This document shows, one piece after another, positions 34,065 through 42,245 of a DNA stretch of 64,000 nucleotides; the stretch's first letter is position 1; every line of letters begins with the position of its first letter. Below the pieces are notes generated by a model. That model worked only from the letters and a program-made list of their open reading frames with translations. It searched no databases and was not told where the DNA came from. The position numbers were made by a program, and so were the translations under genes. This DNA comes from Kitasatospora aureofaciens (GTDB lineage Bacteria > Actinomycetota > Actinomycetes > Streptomycetales > Streptomycetaceae): contig JODU01000008.1 of assembly GCA_000720845.1 (NCBI GenBank), positions 194,837 through 258,836 of the forward strand, given 5' to 3'.

Positions 34065-34568
34065 TCAGCGCATGTCTGCTGCGCCGTCCGGAGCGAGCAG
34101 GGCCGCTCCCGCCTCCGGACTGTCCGGGATCAGGTGGGACAGCACCATCACACTGATCGTCTTCCGGATGAACGGCTCCGCACGGATCCGCTCCAGCACC
34201 TCCTCGAAGTGCTCCACGTCCCGCGCCCGCACGTGCAGCAGCGCGTCCGCGCCGCCCGTCACCGTCATCGCCGCGGTGATCTCCGGGTAGCCCCGCACCA
34301 CCTCCGCCAGCCGCCGCGGCGGCGCCGCCCCCTCGCAGTACACCTCCACGTACGCCTCCGTGCGCCACCCCAGCGCGGAGGGGCGCACCGTCGCCGTGAA
34401 ACCGGTGATCACGTCGGTCTCGCGCAGCCGGTCCACCCGGCGCTTGACCGCCGTCGAGGAGAGTCCGATCTCCGCGCCGATCTCGGCGAAGGACGTCCTG
34501 GCGTTTTCCATCAGGGCGGTGACGATCTTCCGGTCGAGTTCGTCGAAGGAAGCGGGCCTGCTGTTCAT
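34065..34568 (-). CDS. Lrp/AsnC-family regulator
   Basis: A 167-residue feast/famine regulator. The winged HTH is at residues 7-60 (FDELDRKIVTALMENARTSF, IGLSSTAVKRRVDRLRE) and the C-terminal RAM ligand domain at about 70-150 (AYVEVYCEGAAPPRRLAEVV, VTGGADALLHVRARDVEHFEE). Start ATG 34568 is taken; the frame extends 10 codons upstream through the operator. It is transcribed in the same direction as DDAH-rocD and is the likely amino-acid-responsive regulator of that set. Confidence 0.92.
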   Translation of the reverse strand: MNSRPASFDELDRKIVTALMENARTSFAEIGAEIGLSSTAVKRRVDRLRETDVITGFTATVRPSALGWRTEAYVEVYCEGAAPPRRLAEVVRGYPEITAAMTVTGGADALLHVRARDVEHFEEVLERIRAEPFIRKTISVMVLSHLIPDSPEAGAALLAPDGAADMR

Positions 34569-34577
34569 GCGGGCACT

Positions 34578-34592
34578 GTATCCAGCGGATAC
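34578..34592. promoter_or_regulatory. inverted repeat at the lrp start, likely autoregulatory
   Basis: GTATCC-AGC-GGATAC, a perfect 6-3-6 repeat 10 bp from the Lrp-family start codon and 54 bp from the divergent LytTR gene. A minus-strand TACAGT (34580-34575) could be the -10 of lrp. The site could couple both genes. Confidence 0.5.
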
Positions 34593-34645
34593 GTCCACGC
34601 CGGGCCCGTGTGCAGGCGTACGGATTGCTCCTACACTCCAGCCTC

Positions 34646-35404
34646 ATGCTGCGCGCCCTGGCTGTCGACGACGAACGTCCCACGCTCGAGGAACTCGTGT
34701 ACCTGCTGAACGCCGATCCCCGGATCGGCGCGGCGGAGGGCGCGAGCGACGCGACCGAGGCGCTGCGCCGCATCAACCGGGCCCTGGAGTCGGGCCCCGG
34801 CGGCCCCGACGCCATCGACGTGGTCTTCCTCGACATCCAGATGCCGGGCCTCGACGGGCTGGACCTGGCCCGGCTGCTCACCGGCTTCGCGCGGCCTCCG
34901 CTGGTCGTGTTCGTCACCGCGCACGAGGACTTCGCCGTCCAGGCCTTCGACCTGGAGGCCGTCGACTACGTCCTCAAACCCGTGCGCCGGGAGCGGCTGG
35001 CCGAGGCGGTGCGCCGCGCCGTCGAGCAACGTGGCGCGTCGCTCCCCTCGCCGCGGATACCCGTGCACGAACCCGACCCCGACCACATCACCGTGGAACT
35101 CGGCGGTGTAGCCCGCTTCGTCCCCGTGGACGACATCACCCACGTCGAGGCCCAGGGCGACTACGCCCGCCTGCACACCGACAAGGGCAGCCACCTCGTC
35201 CGCATCCCCCTGGCCACCCTGGAGGAGCGCTGGCGTGCGCGCGGCTTCGTCCGCATCCACCGCCGCCACCTCGTCGCCCTGCGCCACATCGGCGAACTCC
35301 GCCTGGACGCCGGCTCCGTCAGCGTCCTGGTCGGCACCGAGGAGCTCCAGGTCAGCCGGCGCCACGCCCGGGAGCTGCGGGACCTGCTCATGCGGAGGCC
35401 GTGA
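34646..35404 (+). CDS. LytTR-family response regulator
   Basis: A 252-residue regulator: receiver domain (1-125; acidic D8/D9, phospho-acceptor D63 in VVFLDIQMPG, conserved Lys in YVLKPVRRERL) and LytTR DNA-binding domain (about 150-250; DITHVEAQGDYARLHT, RIHRRHLVALRHIGEL). ATG 34646 is chosen because the receiver begins there; no ribosome binding site is visible and TACACT (34632-34637) lies just upstream, so the message may be nearly leaderless. It heads an operon ending with its probable kinase. Confidence 0.92.
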   Translation: MLRALAVDDERPTLEELVYLLNADPRIGAAEGASDATEALRRINRALESGPGGPDAIDVVFLDIQMPGLDGLDLARLLTGFARPPLVVFVTAHEDFAVQAFDLEAVDYVLKPVRRERLAEAVRRAVEQRGASLPSPRIPVHEPDPDHITVELGGVARFVPVDDITHVEAQGDYARLHTDKGSHLVRIPLATLEERWRARGFVRIHRRHLVALRHIGELRLDAGSVSVLVGTEELQVSRRHARELRDLLMRRP

Positions 35405-35407
35405 GCC

Positions 35408-35797
35408 GTGCCCCAGGATCCCGCCGAGCGGCGCGTCACCGTCACCGGCCCGCCCCGGCACACCCACGCCCGGCTGCGCTCGCGCGGGCGTTACCCCCAC
35501 GCCTCCGGCCACTACCGCCCGCGCACCGAGATCGACGAGCAGACCACCCTCGGTCACACCTACGTCCGTTCCCTCATGCGCAGCCAGCTGCGGGCCGGCC
35601 TCACCGCCCTCGCGGTCCTCGGCCTCCTCGTCGGACCGCTGCCCCTGCTCTTCGCGGCGCTGCCCGACGCACGCGGCCTGGAGTGGGCCGTCCTCGGCTT
35701 CGGCCTGTACGCCCCCCTGGTCCTCCTCGCCCGCTGGTACGTGCGCCGCGCCGAGCGCAACGAACGCGACTTCGTGCGGCTCGTCGAGGACCGGTGA
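35408..35797 (+). CDS. small two-TM membrane protein of the symporter operon
   Basis: A 129-residue protein with a basic N-terminal half containing HARLRSRGRYPHASGHY and two predicted TM helices (about 62-82 and 88-110). It occupies the place of the DUF485/YjcH protein that commonly precedes ActP-type symporters, and SSxFxxL-like features are faint, so it is a DUF485-like candidate only. GTG 35408 is 4 bp after the regulator stop. An accessory role to the symporter is inferred. Confidence 0.75.
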   Translation: MPQDPAERRVTVTGPPRHTHARLRSRGRYPHASGHYRPRTEIDEQTTLGHTYVRSLMRSQLRAGLTALAVLGLLVGPLPLLFAALPDARGLEWAVLGFGLYAPLVLLARWYVRRAERNERDFVRLVEDR

Positions 35798-35825
35798 CCA
35801 TGCCGGACGAGGCCGTGAAGGCGCC

Positions 35826-37631
35826 ATGAACTCCAGCTACGCCATACCCGCCGTCGCCCTCGTCGTCGTGGCCACCGTCCTCGTCGGCGCCTTCGGCCTG
35901 CGCATCTCCCGCACCACCTCCGACTTCTACGTCGCCTCCCGCACCGTCGGCCCCCGCCTCAACGCCGCCGCCATCAGCGGCGAGTACCTCTCCGCCGCGT
36001 CCTTCCTCGGCATCGCGGGACTGGTCCTGGTCCAGGGCCCCGACATGCTCTGGTACCCGGTCGGCTACACCGCCGGATACCTCGTCCTGCTGCTCTTCGT
36101 CGCGGCCCCGCTGCGCCGCTCGGGCGCCTACACGCTGCCCGACTTCGCCGAGGCCCGGCTCGCCTCCCAGGGAGTGCGGCGGCTCGCGGGGGCCTTCGTC
36201 GTCGGGGTCGGCTGGCTGTACCTGCTGCCCCAGCTCCAGGGCGCCGGGCTGACGCTGAGCGTGCTGAGCGGGGCGCCCGACTGGCTGGGCGGGGTGATCG
36301 TCGCCGTCGTGGTCGCCGCCATCGTCGCCGCCGGAGGCATGCGCAGCATCACCTTCGTGCAGGCCTTCCAGTTCTGGCTCAAACTCACCGCCCTGCTCGT
36401 CCCCGCCTTCTTCCTGGTGCTGGCCTGGCAGGCCGACGGCGCCCCCGGCCGCCCCTTCGACGAACCCGCCACCTTCCGCGAGCAGCGCTCCGTGCGGGTC
36501 GACGACAGCCTCACCCTCAAACTGGAGGAGCCGCTGACCGTCACCGTCGACGGCACCGTGGACGGCCGCGCCCACGACGGCGAGCGCGTCGCCCTGCCCG
36601 TCGGCACCCACCGCATCGAGGGCGGCGCCCGCCTCACCTTCGCCGCGGACACCCCCGTCCCCGCCGCCGGACAGGGCGCCGACGACGCCCTGTCCCCGTC
36701 CCGGGCCGAGAGCCGCACGGAACGCCCGCTGTACGCCACGTACGGCCTGATCCTGGCCACGTTCCTGGGCACCATGGGCCTGCCGCACGTCGTGGTCCGC
36801 TTCTACACCAGCCCGCACGGCGTCGCCGCCCGCCGCACCACCGTCGCCGTGCTCGGCCTGATCGGCGCCTTCTACCTGCTGCCGCCCCTCTACGGCGCCC
36901 TCGGCCGCCTCTACGCCCCCGAGCTGACCCTCACCGGGGACGCCGACGCCGCGGTCCTGCTGCTGCCCGACCGGGTGATCGGGGGAGTGGGCGGCGACCT
37001 GCTCGGCGCGCTGGTCGCGGGCGGGGCCTTCGCCGCGTTCCTGTCCACCGCGTCGGGGCTCACCATGGCCGTGGCCGGCGTCCTCACCCAGGACGTGCTG
37101 CCGTCCCGCGCCGTGCCGCACTTCCGGCTCGGCACCCTGCTCGCCATGGCCGTGCCGCTGGCGGCGAGCGCGCTGGTCGGCGGGCTGCCGGTGGCCGACG
37201 CCGTCGGGCTCGCCTTCGCCGTGTCCGCCTCCTCCTTCTGCCCGCTGCTCGTCCTCGGCATCTGGTGGCGGCGGCTGACCCCGCCCGGCGCGGCCGCCGG
37301 GATGCTGGTGGGCGGCGGCTCGGCCCTGCTCGCCGTCGCCGCGACCATGGGCGGCTTCCCGGGCGGCGGCGGATCGCTGCACGCGCTGCTGGCCTGGCCC
37401 GCCCTGTGGTCGGTGCCGCTGGGCTTCCTCACCATGGTGCTGGTCTCCCTGGCCACTCCCGGCCGGGTGCCGGCCAGGACGGCGGCGATCCTGGCCCGCT
37501 TCCACCTGCCGGAGGAGCTGGGCACGGAGGAACTGCCCACGGACGCGTTGCGCACGGACGGGCTGCCCGAGGACCGGTTGCCCACGGGCGGTCCGGCGGC
37601 GGGCCACCCGCGCAAGGAGGCGACGCGATGA
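35826..37631 (+). CDS. sodium:solute symporter (ActP/SSS family)
   Basis: A 601-residue SSS-family carrier, 13 or so TM helices, closest in appearance to cation/acetate symporters. TTSDFYVASRTVGPRLNAAAISGEYLSAASF is split across the first helices. LGTMGLPHVVVRFYTSPHGVAARRT and STASGLTMAVAGVLTQDVL carry family motifs and the Na+ site. An unusual hydrophilic insert (about residues 205-295, many acidic residues and beta-like strands) interrupts the membrane domain. Start ATG 35826; the stop overlaps the kinase start by 4 bp. Substrate is likely a monocarboxylate. Confidence 0.9.
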   Translation: MNSSYAIPAVALVVVATVLVGAFGLRISRTTSDFYVASRTVGPRLNAAAISGEYLSAASFLGIAGLVLVQGPDMLWYPVGYTAGYLVLLLFVAAPLRRSGAYTLPDFAEARLASQGVRRLAGAFVVGVGWLYLLPQLQGAGLTLSVLSGAPDWLGGVIVAVVVAAIVAAGGMRSITFVQAFQFWLKLTALLVPAFFLVLAWQADGAPGRPFDEPATFREQRSVRVDDSLTLKLEEPLTVTVDGTVDGRAHDGERVALPVGTHRIEGGARLTFAADTPVPAAGQGADDALSPSRAESRTERPLYATYGLILATFLGTMGLPHVVVRFYTSPHGVAARRTTVAVLGLIGAFYLLPPLYGALGRLYAPELTLTGDADAAVLLLPDRVIGGVGGDLLGALVAGGAFAAFLSTASGLTMAVAGVLTQDVLPSRAVPHFRLGTLLAMAVPLAASALVGGLPVADAVGLAFAVSASSFCPLLVLGIWWRRLTPPGAAAGMLVGGGSALLAVAATMGGFPGGGGSLHALLAWPALWSVPLGFLTMVLVSLATPGRVPARTAAILARFHLPEELGTEELPTDALRTDGLPEDRLPTGGPAAGHPRKEATR

Positions 37632-38845
37632 GCGGCTCCCTGGGCGGTTTCCTGGCGGGCCTGGCCGTCGCCCTGCTGCCCCTGCTGGCCGCCGGTTTCT
37701 GGCTCGGGCGGCGCACGGCCCGGCCGCAGCACCTGGGCGGCCTCGGAACTCCGGTCGAGCACGCCACCTTCCAGACGCTGCACACCGCGTCCCTGGCCAC
37801 GCCCCCGCTGCGGGCGGGCCTGACCGAGGAGACCGCCGGGAAGTCGGCCCGCAAGCTGCGCTCCCTGCTGGGCACGGACGCGCTGTGCCTGACCGACCTC
37901 AAGGAGGTACTGGTCTGGGACGGCGTGGGCACCCATCACCGCGCCGAGATCATGGAACGACTCGCCGGACCGCTGGAGACCGGCCGCGGCGAGGCATTCC
38001 GGCTCACCTGCGACACCCCGGACTGCACGGTGCGCTGGGCCGTCGTCGCCCCGCTCACCGTCGACGACCGGGTGCACGGCGCCCTCGTCGCCTGCGCGCC
38101 CCGCGAGTCCGCCGTCCTGGTCCGGGCCGCCGGGGAGGTGGCCCGCTGGGTCTCCGTCCAGCTGGAGCTCGCCGACCTCGACCAGTCCCGCACCCGGCTC
38201 ATCGAGGCCGAGATCAAGGCGCTGCGGGCCCAGATCTCCCCGCACTTCATCTTCAACTCGCTCGCGGTGATCGCGTCCTTCGTGCGCACCGACCCCGAAC
38301 GCGCCCGCGAGCTGCTCCTGGAGTTCGCCGACTTCACCCGCTACTCGTTCCGCAGGCACGGCGACTTCACCACCCTCGCCGACGAGCTGCACGCCATCGA
38401 CCACTACCTGGCGCTGGTGCGGGCCCGCTTCGGCGACCGCCTCGCCGTCACCCTCCAGGTCGCCCCCGAGGTGCTTCCGGTCGCGCTGCCCTTCCTCTGC
38501 CTCCAGCCGCTCGTCGAGAACGCCGTCAAGCACGGTCTGGAGGGCAAGGCCGACCGCTGCCGTATCCAGATCACCGCCCAGGACGCGGGCGCCGAGGCCC
38601 TGGTCGTCATCGAGGACGACGGCGCGGGCATGGACCCGGAGCTGCTGCGCCGCATCCTCGCGCGCGAGGTGAGCCCCTCGGGCGGCATCGGGCTGTCCAA
38701 CGTCGACGACCGCCTCCGCCAGGTCTACGGAGACGACCACGGCCTCGTCATCGAGACGGCCGTCGGCGCGGGCATGAAGATCACGGTCCGGCTGCCGAAG
38801 TACCAGCCGGGCGTGCACTCGGCGGGCCGGCTCGGCCGCGAGTGA
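37628..38845 (+). CDS. LytS-type sensor histidine kinase
   Basis: A 405-residue kinase: one N-terminal TM helix (5-25), a GAF-like sensing region (about 45-170), then His_kinase domain with RAQISPHFIFNSLAVIASF (H206) and HATPase_c with LQPLVENAVKHGLEG (N box), IEDDGAGMD and GIGLSNVDDRL. The ATGA overlap with the symporter gene and the LytTR gene at the operon head make the cognate pair clear. A transporter between regulator and kinase suggests that it helps sense its own substrate, as in BtsSR/YpdAB-type systems. Confidence 0.92.
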   Translation: MSGSLGGFLAGLAVALLPLLAAGFWLGRRTARPQHLGGLGTPVEHATFQTLHTASLATPPLRAGLTEETAGKSARKLRSLLGTDALCLTDLKEVLVWDGVGTHHRAEIMERLAGPLETGRGEAFRLTCDTPDCTVRWAVVAPLTVDDRVHGALVACAPRESAVLVRAAGEVARWVSVQLELADLDQSRTRLIEAEIKALRAQISPHFIFNSLAVIASFVRTDPERARELLLEFADFTRYSFRRHGDFTTLADELHAIDHYLALVRARFGDRLAVTLQVAPEVLPVALPFLCLQPLVENAVKHGLEGKADRCRIQITAQDAGAEALVVIEDDGAGMDPELLRRILAREVSPSGGIGLSNVDDRLRQVYGDDHGLVIETAVGAGMKITVRLPKYQPGVHSAGRLGRE

Positions 38846-38852
38846 GCGGAGC

Positions 38853-38866
38853 GCCCCGCGCGGGGC
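38853..38866. terminator. GC palindrome between converging genes
   Basis: GCCCCGCGCGGGGC is a perfect 14-bp palindrome between the kinase stop and the stop of the small membrane protein on the other strand. It could fold as a 5-bp stem with GCGC loop; weak as a terminator, but it is the only candidate in the 21-bp gap. Confidence 0.4.
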
Positions 38867-39037
38867 TCAGGCGCTGCGCGTGGCCACCAGCCCCAGGGTG
38901 ATCAGACCGAGCACGACCCAGCCGAACCACAGCCAGCCGTTGCTCCCGAGCGCCACCGTGTACGCCGTCACCGCGACGAGGCCGCCGATGGTGAGCGCCC
39001 CCATCGTCTTCGTCGAACTGTCCGTGGAACCGGGCAT
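38867..39037 (-). CDS. 56-residue two-helix membrane protein
   Basis: A short gene starting ATG 39037, preceded by GAGGAGGGTGTTGCG, and ending TGA at 38867. The peptide starts MPGSTDSSTKTM and has two hydrophobic segments (ALTIGGLVAVTAYTVALG and WLWFGWVVLGLITLGLVA), ending TRSA. Good ribosome binding site, strong third-position GC and the two-helix pattern support a real gene. Function is unknown; its neighbour is the CtaG-like gene, so a link to the respiratory membrane is only a guess. Confidence 0.7.
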   Translation of the reverse strand: MPGSTDSSTKTMGALTIGGLVAVTAYTVALGSNGWLWFGWVVLGLITLGLVATRSA

Positions 39038-39129
39038 CGCAACACCCTCCTCATGGTTCGCTCCCCCCTATGGTGCCCCGGTTCCGGCTCCGGAGGGGTG
39101 CGGACGACGAGATGCGTGCCCGGTTGCGC

Positions 39130-40080
39130 TCAGCCGCCGCGTGTGTTCAGCGAGGCCAGGTAGGCGTTGTACGCCGCGAGCTCCTTGTCGCCGTCGCGGT
39201 CGGCTGCCCGGTCGCTGCGCCGGGCCTGCCGCTCCTCCGACGCGTACCACTGGAAGAGCAGCGCGAGCAGCACCAGCACGGACGGAACCTCGCTGAAGGC
39301 CCAGGCGATGCCACCGGCCGCGTTCTGGTCGGAGAGCGCGTCGATGCCGAGCGAGGCGGGCGGGTTCTCGAACGTGCCGACCATCGGGGAGGAGGCCATC
39401 ATCAGCGCGATGCCGAAGAACGCGTGGAACGGCATGCCCGCGAACAGCTCCAGCATCCGCATCAGGTAGCCCGGCCGGTGCGGGCCCGGGTCCACGCCCA
39501 TGATCGGCCAGAAGAACACCACACCGACGGCGAGGAAGTGCACCATCATCGCGATGTGCCCGGCCTGGGAGCCCATCAGGGTGTCGAAGAGGGGCGTGAA
39601 GTACAGCGCGTACAGGCTCGCGATGAACAGCGGGATGGTGAACGCCGGGTGCGTGATGATCCGCATGTAGCGGCTGTGCAGCAGCATCAGCAGCAGCTCG
39701 CGGGGACCCTTGCGGCCGCGGCCCGCCGGGGGCAGCGCGCGCAGGGCGAGCGTGATCGGGGCGCCGAGCAGCAGCAGGATCGGCGACACCATGCTGATCA
39801 CCATGTGCTGGACCATGTGCACGCTGAACATGACCATGCCGTAGTCGTTCAGCTTGGTGCACATCATCAGGGCGACGCTCAGCACACCGGCCACGTAGGC
39901 CACGGTCCGGCCGACGGGCCACTTGTCACCGCGCCGCACCAGACGGACGACGCCCCAGCCGTACAGCGCCAGTCCCAGGAGGCAGGCGATCAGGAAGAAG
40001 GGATCCGCCGACCAGGCCAGACCCCGCCCCAGCGTGAACGGCGGCAGATCCATCGTCATGCCGTGCCCGCTGTGATCCAT
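39130..40080 (-). CDS. CtaG-type (caa3_CtaG) cytochrome c oxidase assembly protein
   Basis: A 316-residue polytopic membrane protein, about 7 TM helices, of the caa3 oxidase assembly family implicated in copper delivery. The N-terminus MDHSGHGMTMDLPPF is Met/His-rich as for copper binding. FSVHMVQHMVISMVSPILLLLG, LHSRYMRIITHPAF, HFLAVGVVFFWPIMGVDP and GMPFHAFFGIALM are family hallmarks. A charged tail with AADRDGDKELAAYNAYLASL follows. Start ATG 40080. Confidence 0.9.
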   Translation of the reverse strand: MDHSGHGMTMDLPPFTLGRGLAWSADPFFLIACLLGLALYGWGVVRLVRRGDKWPVGRTVAYVAGVLSVALMMCTKLNDYGMVMFSVHMVQHMVISMVSPILLLLGAPITLALRALPPAGRGRKGPRELLLMLLHSRYMRIITHPAFTIPLFIASLYALYFTPLFDTLMGSQAGHIAMMVHFLAVGVVFFWPIMGVDPGPHRPGYLMRMLELFAGMPFHAFFGIALMMASSPMVGTFENPPASLGIDALSDQNAAGGIAWAFSEVPSVLVLLALLFQWYASEERQARRSDRAADRDGDKELAAYNAYLASLNTRGG

Positions 40081-40181
40081 CCGCCCGCTCCTGTTTCGTG
40101 GGGGTTGAGCGCGGTTGAACGCCGCTTGTCCGGAGCAAGCGTAGAACCGCCCCCGGCGGCATTCTTCACCGGGGGCGGTGG

Positions 40182-40220
40182 AGCGCCCCGTCAGGGGCGC
40201 GGGGAACCGCGCGCACGACC
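40182..40220. repeat. dispersed intergenic repeat, copy 1
   Basis: A GCGCCCC-GTCA-GGGGCGC hairpin followed by GGGGAACCGCGCGCACGACC. It is a copy of a very common Streptomyces intergenic element; a second, inverted copy lies at 46344-46380. It sits between ctaG-like and pfkA genes and may help terminate pfkA. Confidence 0.65.
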
Positions 40221-40254
40221 ACGGACTACCCGCGGACGGAGTACTGAATCGACC

Positions 40255-41280
40255 TCAAAGAACGCATTCGGCTTCCGCGTACCGCGCATCCGGCACCGTC
40301 TTCAGGGACTCCACCGCCTCGGCGAGCGACACCATCTCGATGTCCGTCCCCCGCAGCGCCGTCATCTTCCCGAACTCCCCGCGGTGCACCGCCTCCACGG
40401 CATGCCACCCGAACCGCGTCGCCAGCACCCGGTCGTACGCCGTCGGCGTCCCGCCGCGCTGGACGTGCCCGAGTATCACCGGCCGGGCCTCCTTGCCGAG
40501 CCGTTCCTCCAGCTCGATGGAGAGCTGGCGGGCGATCCCGGCGAAGCGCTCGTGGCCGTAGACGTCCTTGCCGCCCTCGTCGAAGTCCATGGTGCCGGTC
40601 TTCGGCTTGGCACCCTCCGCGGCCACCACGATCGCGAACCGCTTGCCCGCGGAGAAGCGCTCCCCGACCTTCGCGGCCAGCTCGTCGATGTCGAAGGGCC
40701 GCTCCGGGACGACGACGGCGTGCGCGCCGGCCGCCATGCCCGAGTGCAGCGCGATCCAGCCGGTGTGCCGGCCCATGACCTCGACGATCAGCACCCGCTG
40801 GTGCGACTCGGCGGTGGTCTTCAGCCGGTCCAGGGCCTCGGTGGCGACGGTCACGGCGGTGTCGAAGCCGAACGTGACGTCGGTGACCGCTATGTCGTTG
40901 TCGATGGTCTTCGGCACGCCCACGATCGGCAGGCCGTTGTCGGACAGCAGCCGGGCCGCCTTCAGCGTGCCCTCGCCGCCGATCGGGATGATCGCGTCGA
41001 GACCCAGCTCCTCGACATGGCCGCGGGCGCGTTCCACGCCGTCCCTCAGGTGCTCGGGACGGACCCGGGAGGAGCCGAGGATGGTGCCGCCGCGCGCCAG
41101 GATGCCGCTGACCGCGTCGAGGTCGAGCTTGAGGTAGTCGCACTCCAGGAGGCCCTTCCAGCCGTCCCGGAAACCGATGACCTCGTCGCCGTGGTCGACG
41201 ACGGCACGGTGCACGACGGACCGGATGACGGCGTTCAGGCCGGGGCAGTCGCCGCCGGACGTGAGGACACCAATGCGCAT
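40255..41280 (-). CDS. pfkA: 6-phosphofructokinase (ATP-dependent type)
   Basis: A 341-residue phosphofructokinase of glycolysis. MRIGVLTSGGDCPGLNAVIR, ARGGTILGSSR, IPIGGEGTLKAARLL, GVPKTIDNDI, VEVMGRHTGWIALHSG and ILGHVQRGGTPTAYDR are the family motifs. GGEGT (rather than GGDDT) points to ATP rather than pyrophosphate as donor, as in the characterised Streptomyces enzyme. Streptomyces carry three paralogues; this appears to be the one at this map position in S. coelicolor (PfkA3, from memory). Start ATG 41280. Confidence 0.94.
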   Translation of the reverse strand: MRIGVLTSGGDCPGLNAVIRSVVHRAVVDHGDEVIGFRDGWKGLLECDYLKLDLDAVSGILARGGTILGSSRVRPEHLRDGVERARGHVEELGLDAIIPIGGEGTLKAARLLSDNGLPIVGVPKTIDNDIAVTDVTFGFDTAVTVATEALDRLKTTAESHQRVLIVEVMGRHTGWIALHSGMAAGAHAVVVPERPFDIDELAAKVGERFSAGKRFAIVVAAEGAKPKTGTMDFDEGGKDVYGHERFAGIARQLSIELEERLGKEARPVILGHVQRGGTPTAYDRVLATRFGWHAVEAVHRGEFGKMTALRGTDIEMVSLAEAVESLKTVPDARYAEAECVL

Positions 41281-41442
41281 AGCCCGAAATACCTTCTCAA
41301 CGTGGCACGGGTCCGGACCGCGCTGTCCGGCTCGATCCCCGCCACCCTAGCGGTACGAGGGGGCGGCGCCGAACCACGCGTCCGCCTACTGGACGCACCC
41401 GCTCACCTGTGCGGATGCGCCATCAGACGGGCTGTCGGGGGT

Positions 41443-41513
41443 CACGCAGGCTGCTGCGCAACTGTACTCACGCAGGCTGCTGCGCAACTGTACTCACGCA
41501 GGCTGCTGCGCAG
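41443..41513. repeat. 26-bp tandem repeat at the gatD 3' end (two full units and a partial)
   Basis: Units at 41443-41468 and 41469-41494 are identical; a third, 19 bp long, occupies 41495-41513 and is the last coding segment of gatD. The stop codon (41494-41496) sits at the unit junction, so the downstream copies look like duplications of the gene end outside the frame. Confidence 0.9.
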
Positions 41514-42222
41514 CCGCGATGCGCTCGTTCCGGAGAGCCTCGTACCACCGGTCGTCGGTCGGCGGCAGCGCGTTCACGTCGAGGGCCAGCTTGAGCAGCA
41601 GGTCCGCGATCAGCGGGTTGCGCGCCAGCACCGGGCCGTGCATGTACGTGCCGAAGACCGTGTCGTTGTACGCGCCCTCCGTGCCGTCCCCCGTGCCGTT
41701 GCCGTTGCCGAAGCGGACCTGGGCGAGCGGGCGGGCGCCCGGCCCGACGTGGGTGACGCCCTGGTGGTTCTCGAACCCGGTCAGCGGCGGCAGGCCGAGG
41801 CGCGGGTCGATGTCGCCGAGCACGTCGCCGACGCACCGCGCGCCCTCGCCGCGGGTGGAGACCACGTCGAGCAGGCCGAGGCCCGGCTCGCGCTGGCCGA
41901 GGTCGTTGATGAACTCGTGGCCCAGGATCTGGTAGCCGGCGCAGACCGAGAACACGATCGCGCCGTTCTCCACCGCCCGGTACAGGCCGCCGTCGCGGCG
42001 CAGCCGCTCGGCCGCGAGCCGCTGCGGCCGGTCCTCGCCGCCGCCGATGAGGTAGATGTCGCCGGAGGTCGGGATCGGCTGGTCGCTGCGCACGTCGAGC
42101 CGGGCCACGTCGAGGCCGCGCTGGCGGGCCCGGCGCTCCACGACGAGGGCGTTGCCCTGGTCGCCGTAGGTGCTGAGCAGGTCCGGGTAGATCCAGACGA
42201 TCCGCAGTTGGTTGTCGCTCAC
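41494..42222 (-). CDS. gatD: lipid II isoglutaminyl synthase, glutaminase subunit GatD
   Basis: A 242-residue class I amidotransferase (CobB/CobQ-like) that supplies ammonia to MurT for amidation of D-Glu in lipid II. LRIVWIYPDLLSTYGDQGNALV opens it; the nucleophile is C94 in FSVCAGYQILG and the catalytic His is H195 in GTYMHGPVLARNP. Start GTG 42222 follows AGGGGATTTTC; a long frame upstream is a shadow of murT. It lies 23 bp downstream of murT. Confidence 0.92.
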   Translation of the reverse strand: MSDNQLRIVWIYPDLLSTYGDQGNALVVERRARQRGLDVARLDVRSDQPIPTSGDIYLIGGGEDRPQRLAAERLRRDGGLYRAVENGAIVFSVCAGYQILGHEFINDLGQREPGLGLLDVVSTRGEGARCVGDVLGDIDPRLGLPPLTGFENHQGVTHVGPGARPLAQVRFGNGNGTGDGTEGAYNDTVFGTYMHGPVLARNPLIADLLLKLALDVNALPPTDDRWYEALRNERIAAAQQPA

Positions 42223-42245
42223 GAAAATCCCCTGAAGTCTCGCGG

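Noticed and set aside
41443..41513. CRISPR or attachment site
   Set aside because: Units are directly adjacent with no spacers and are copies of a coding end; no integrase or tRNA is near.
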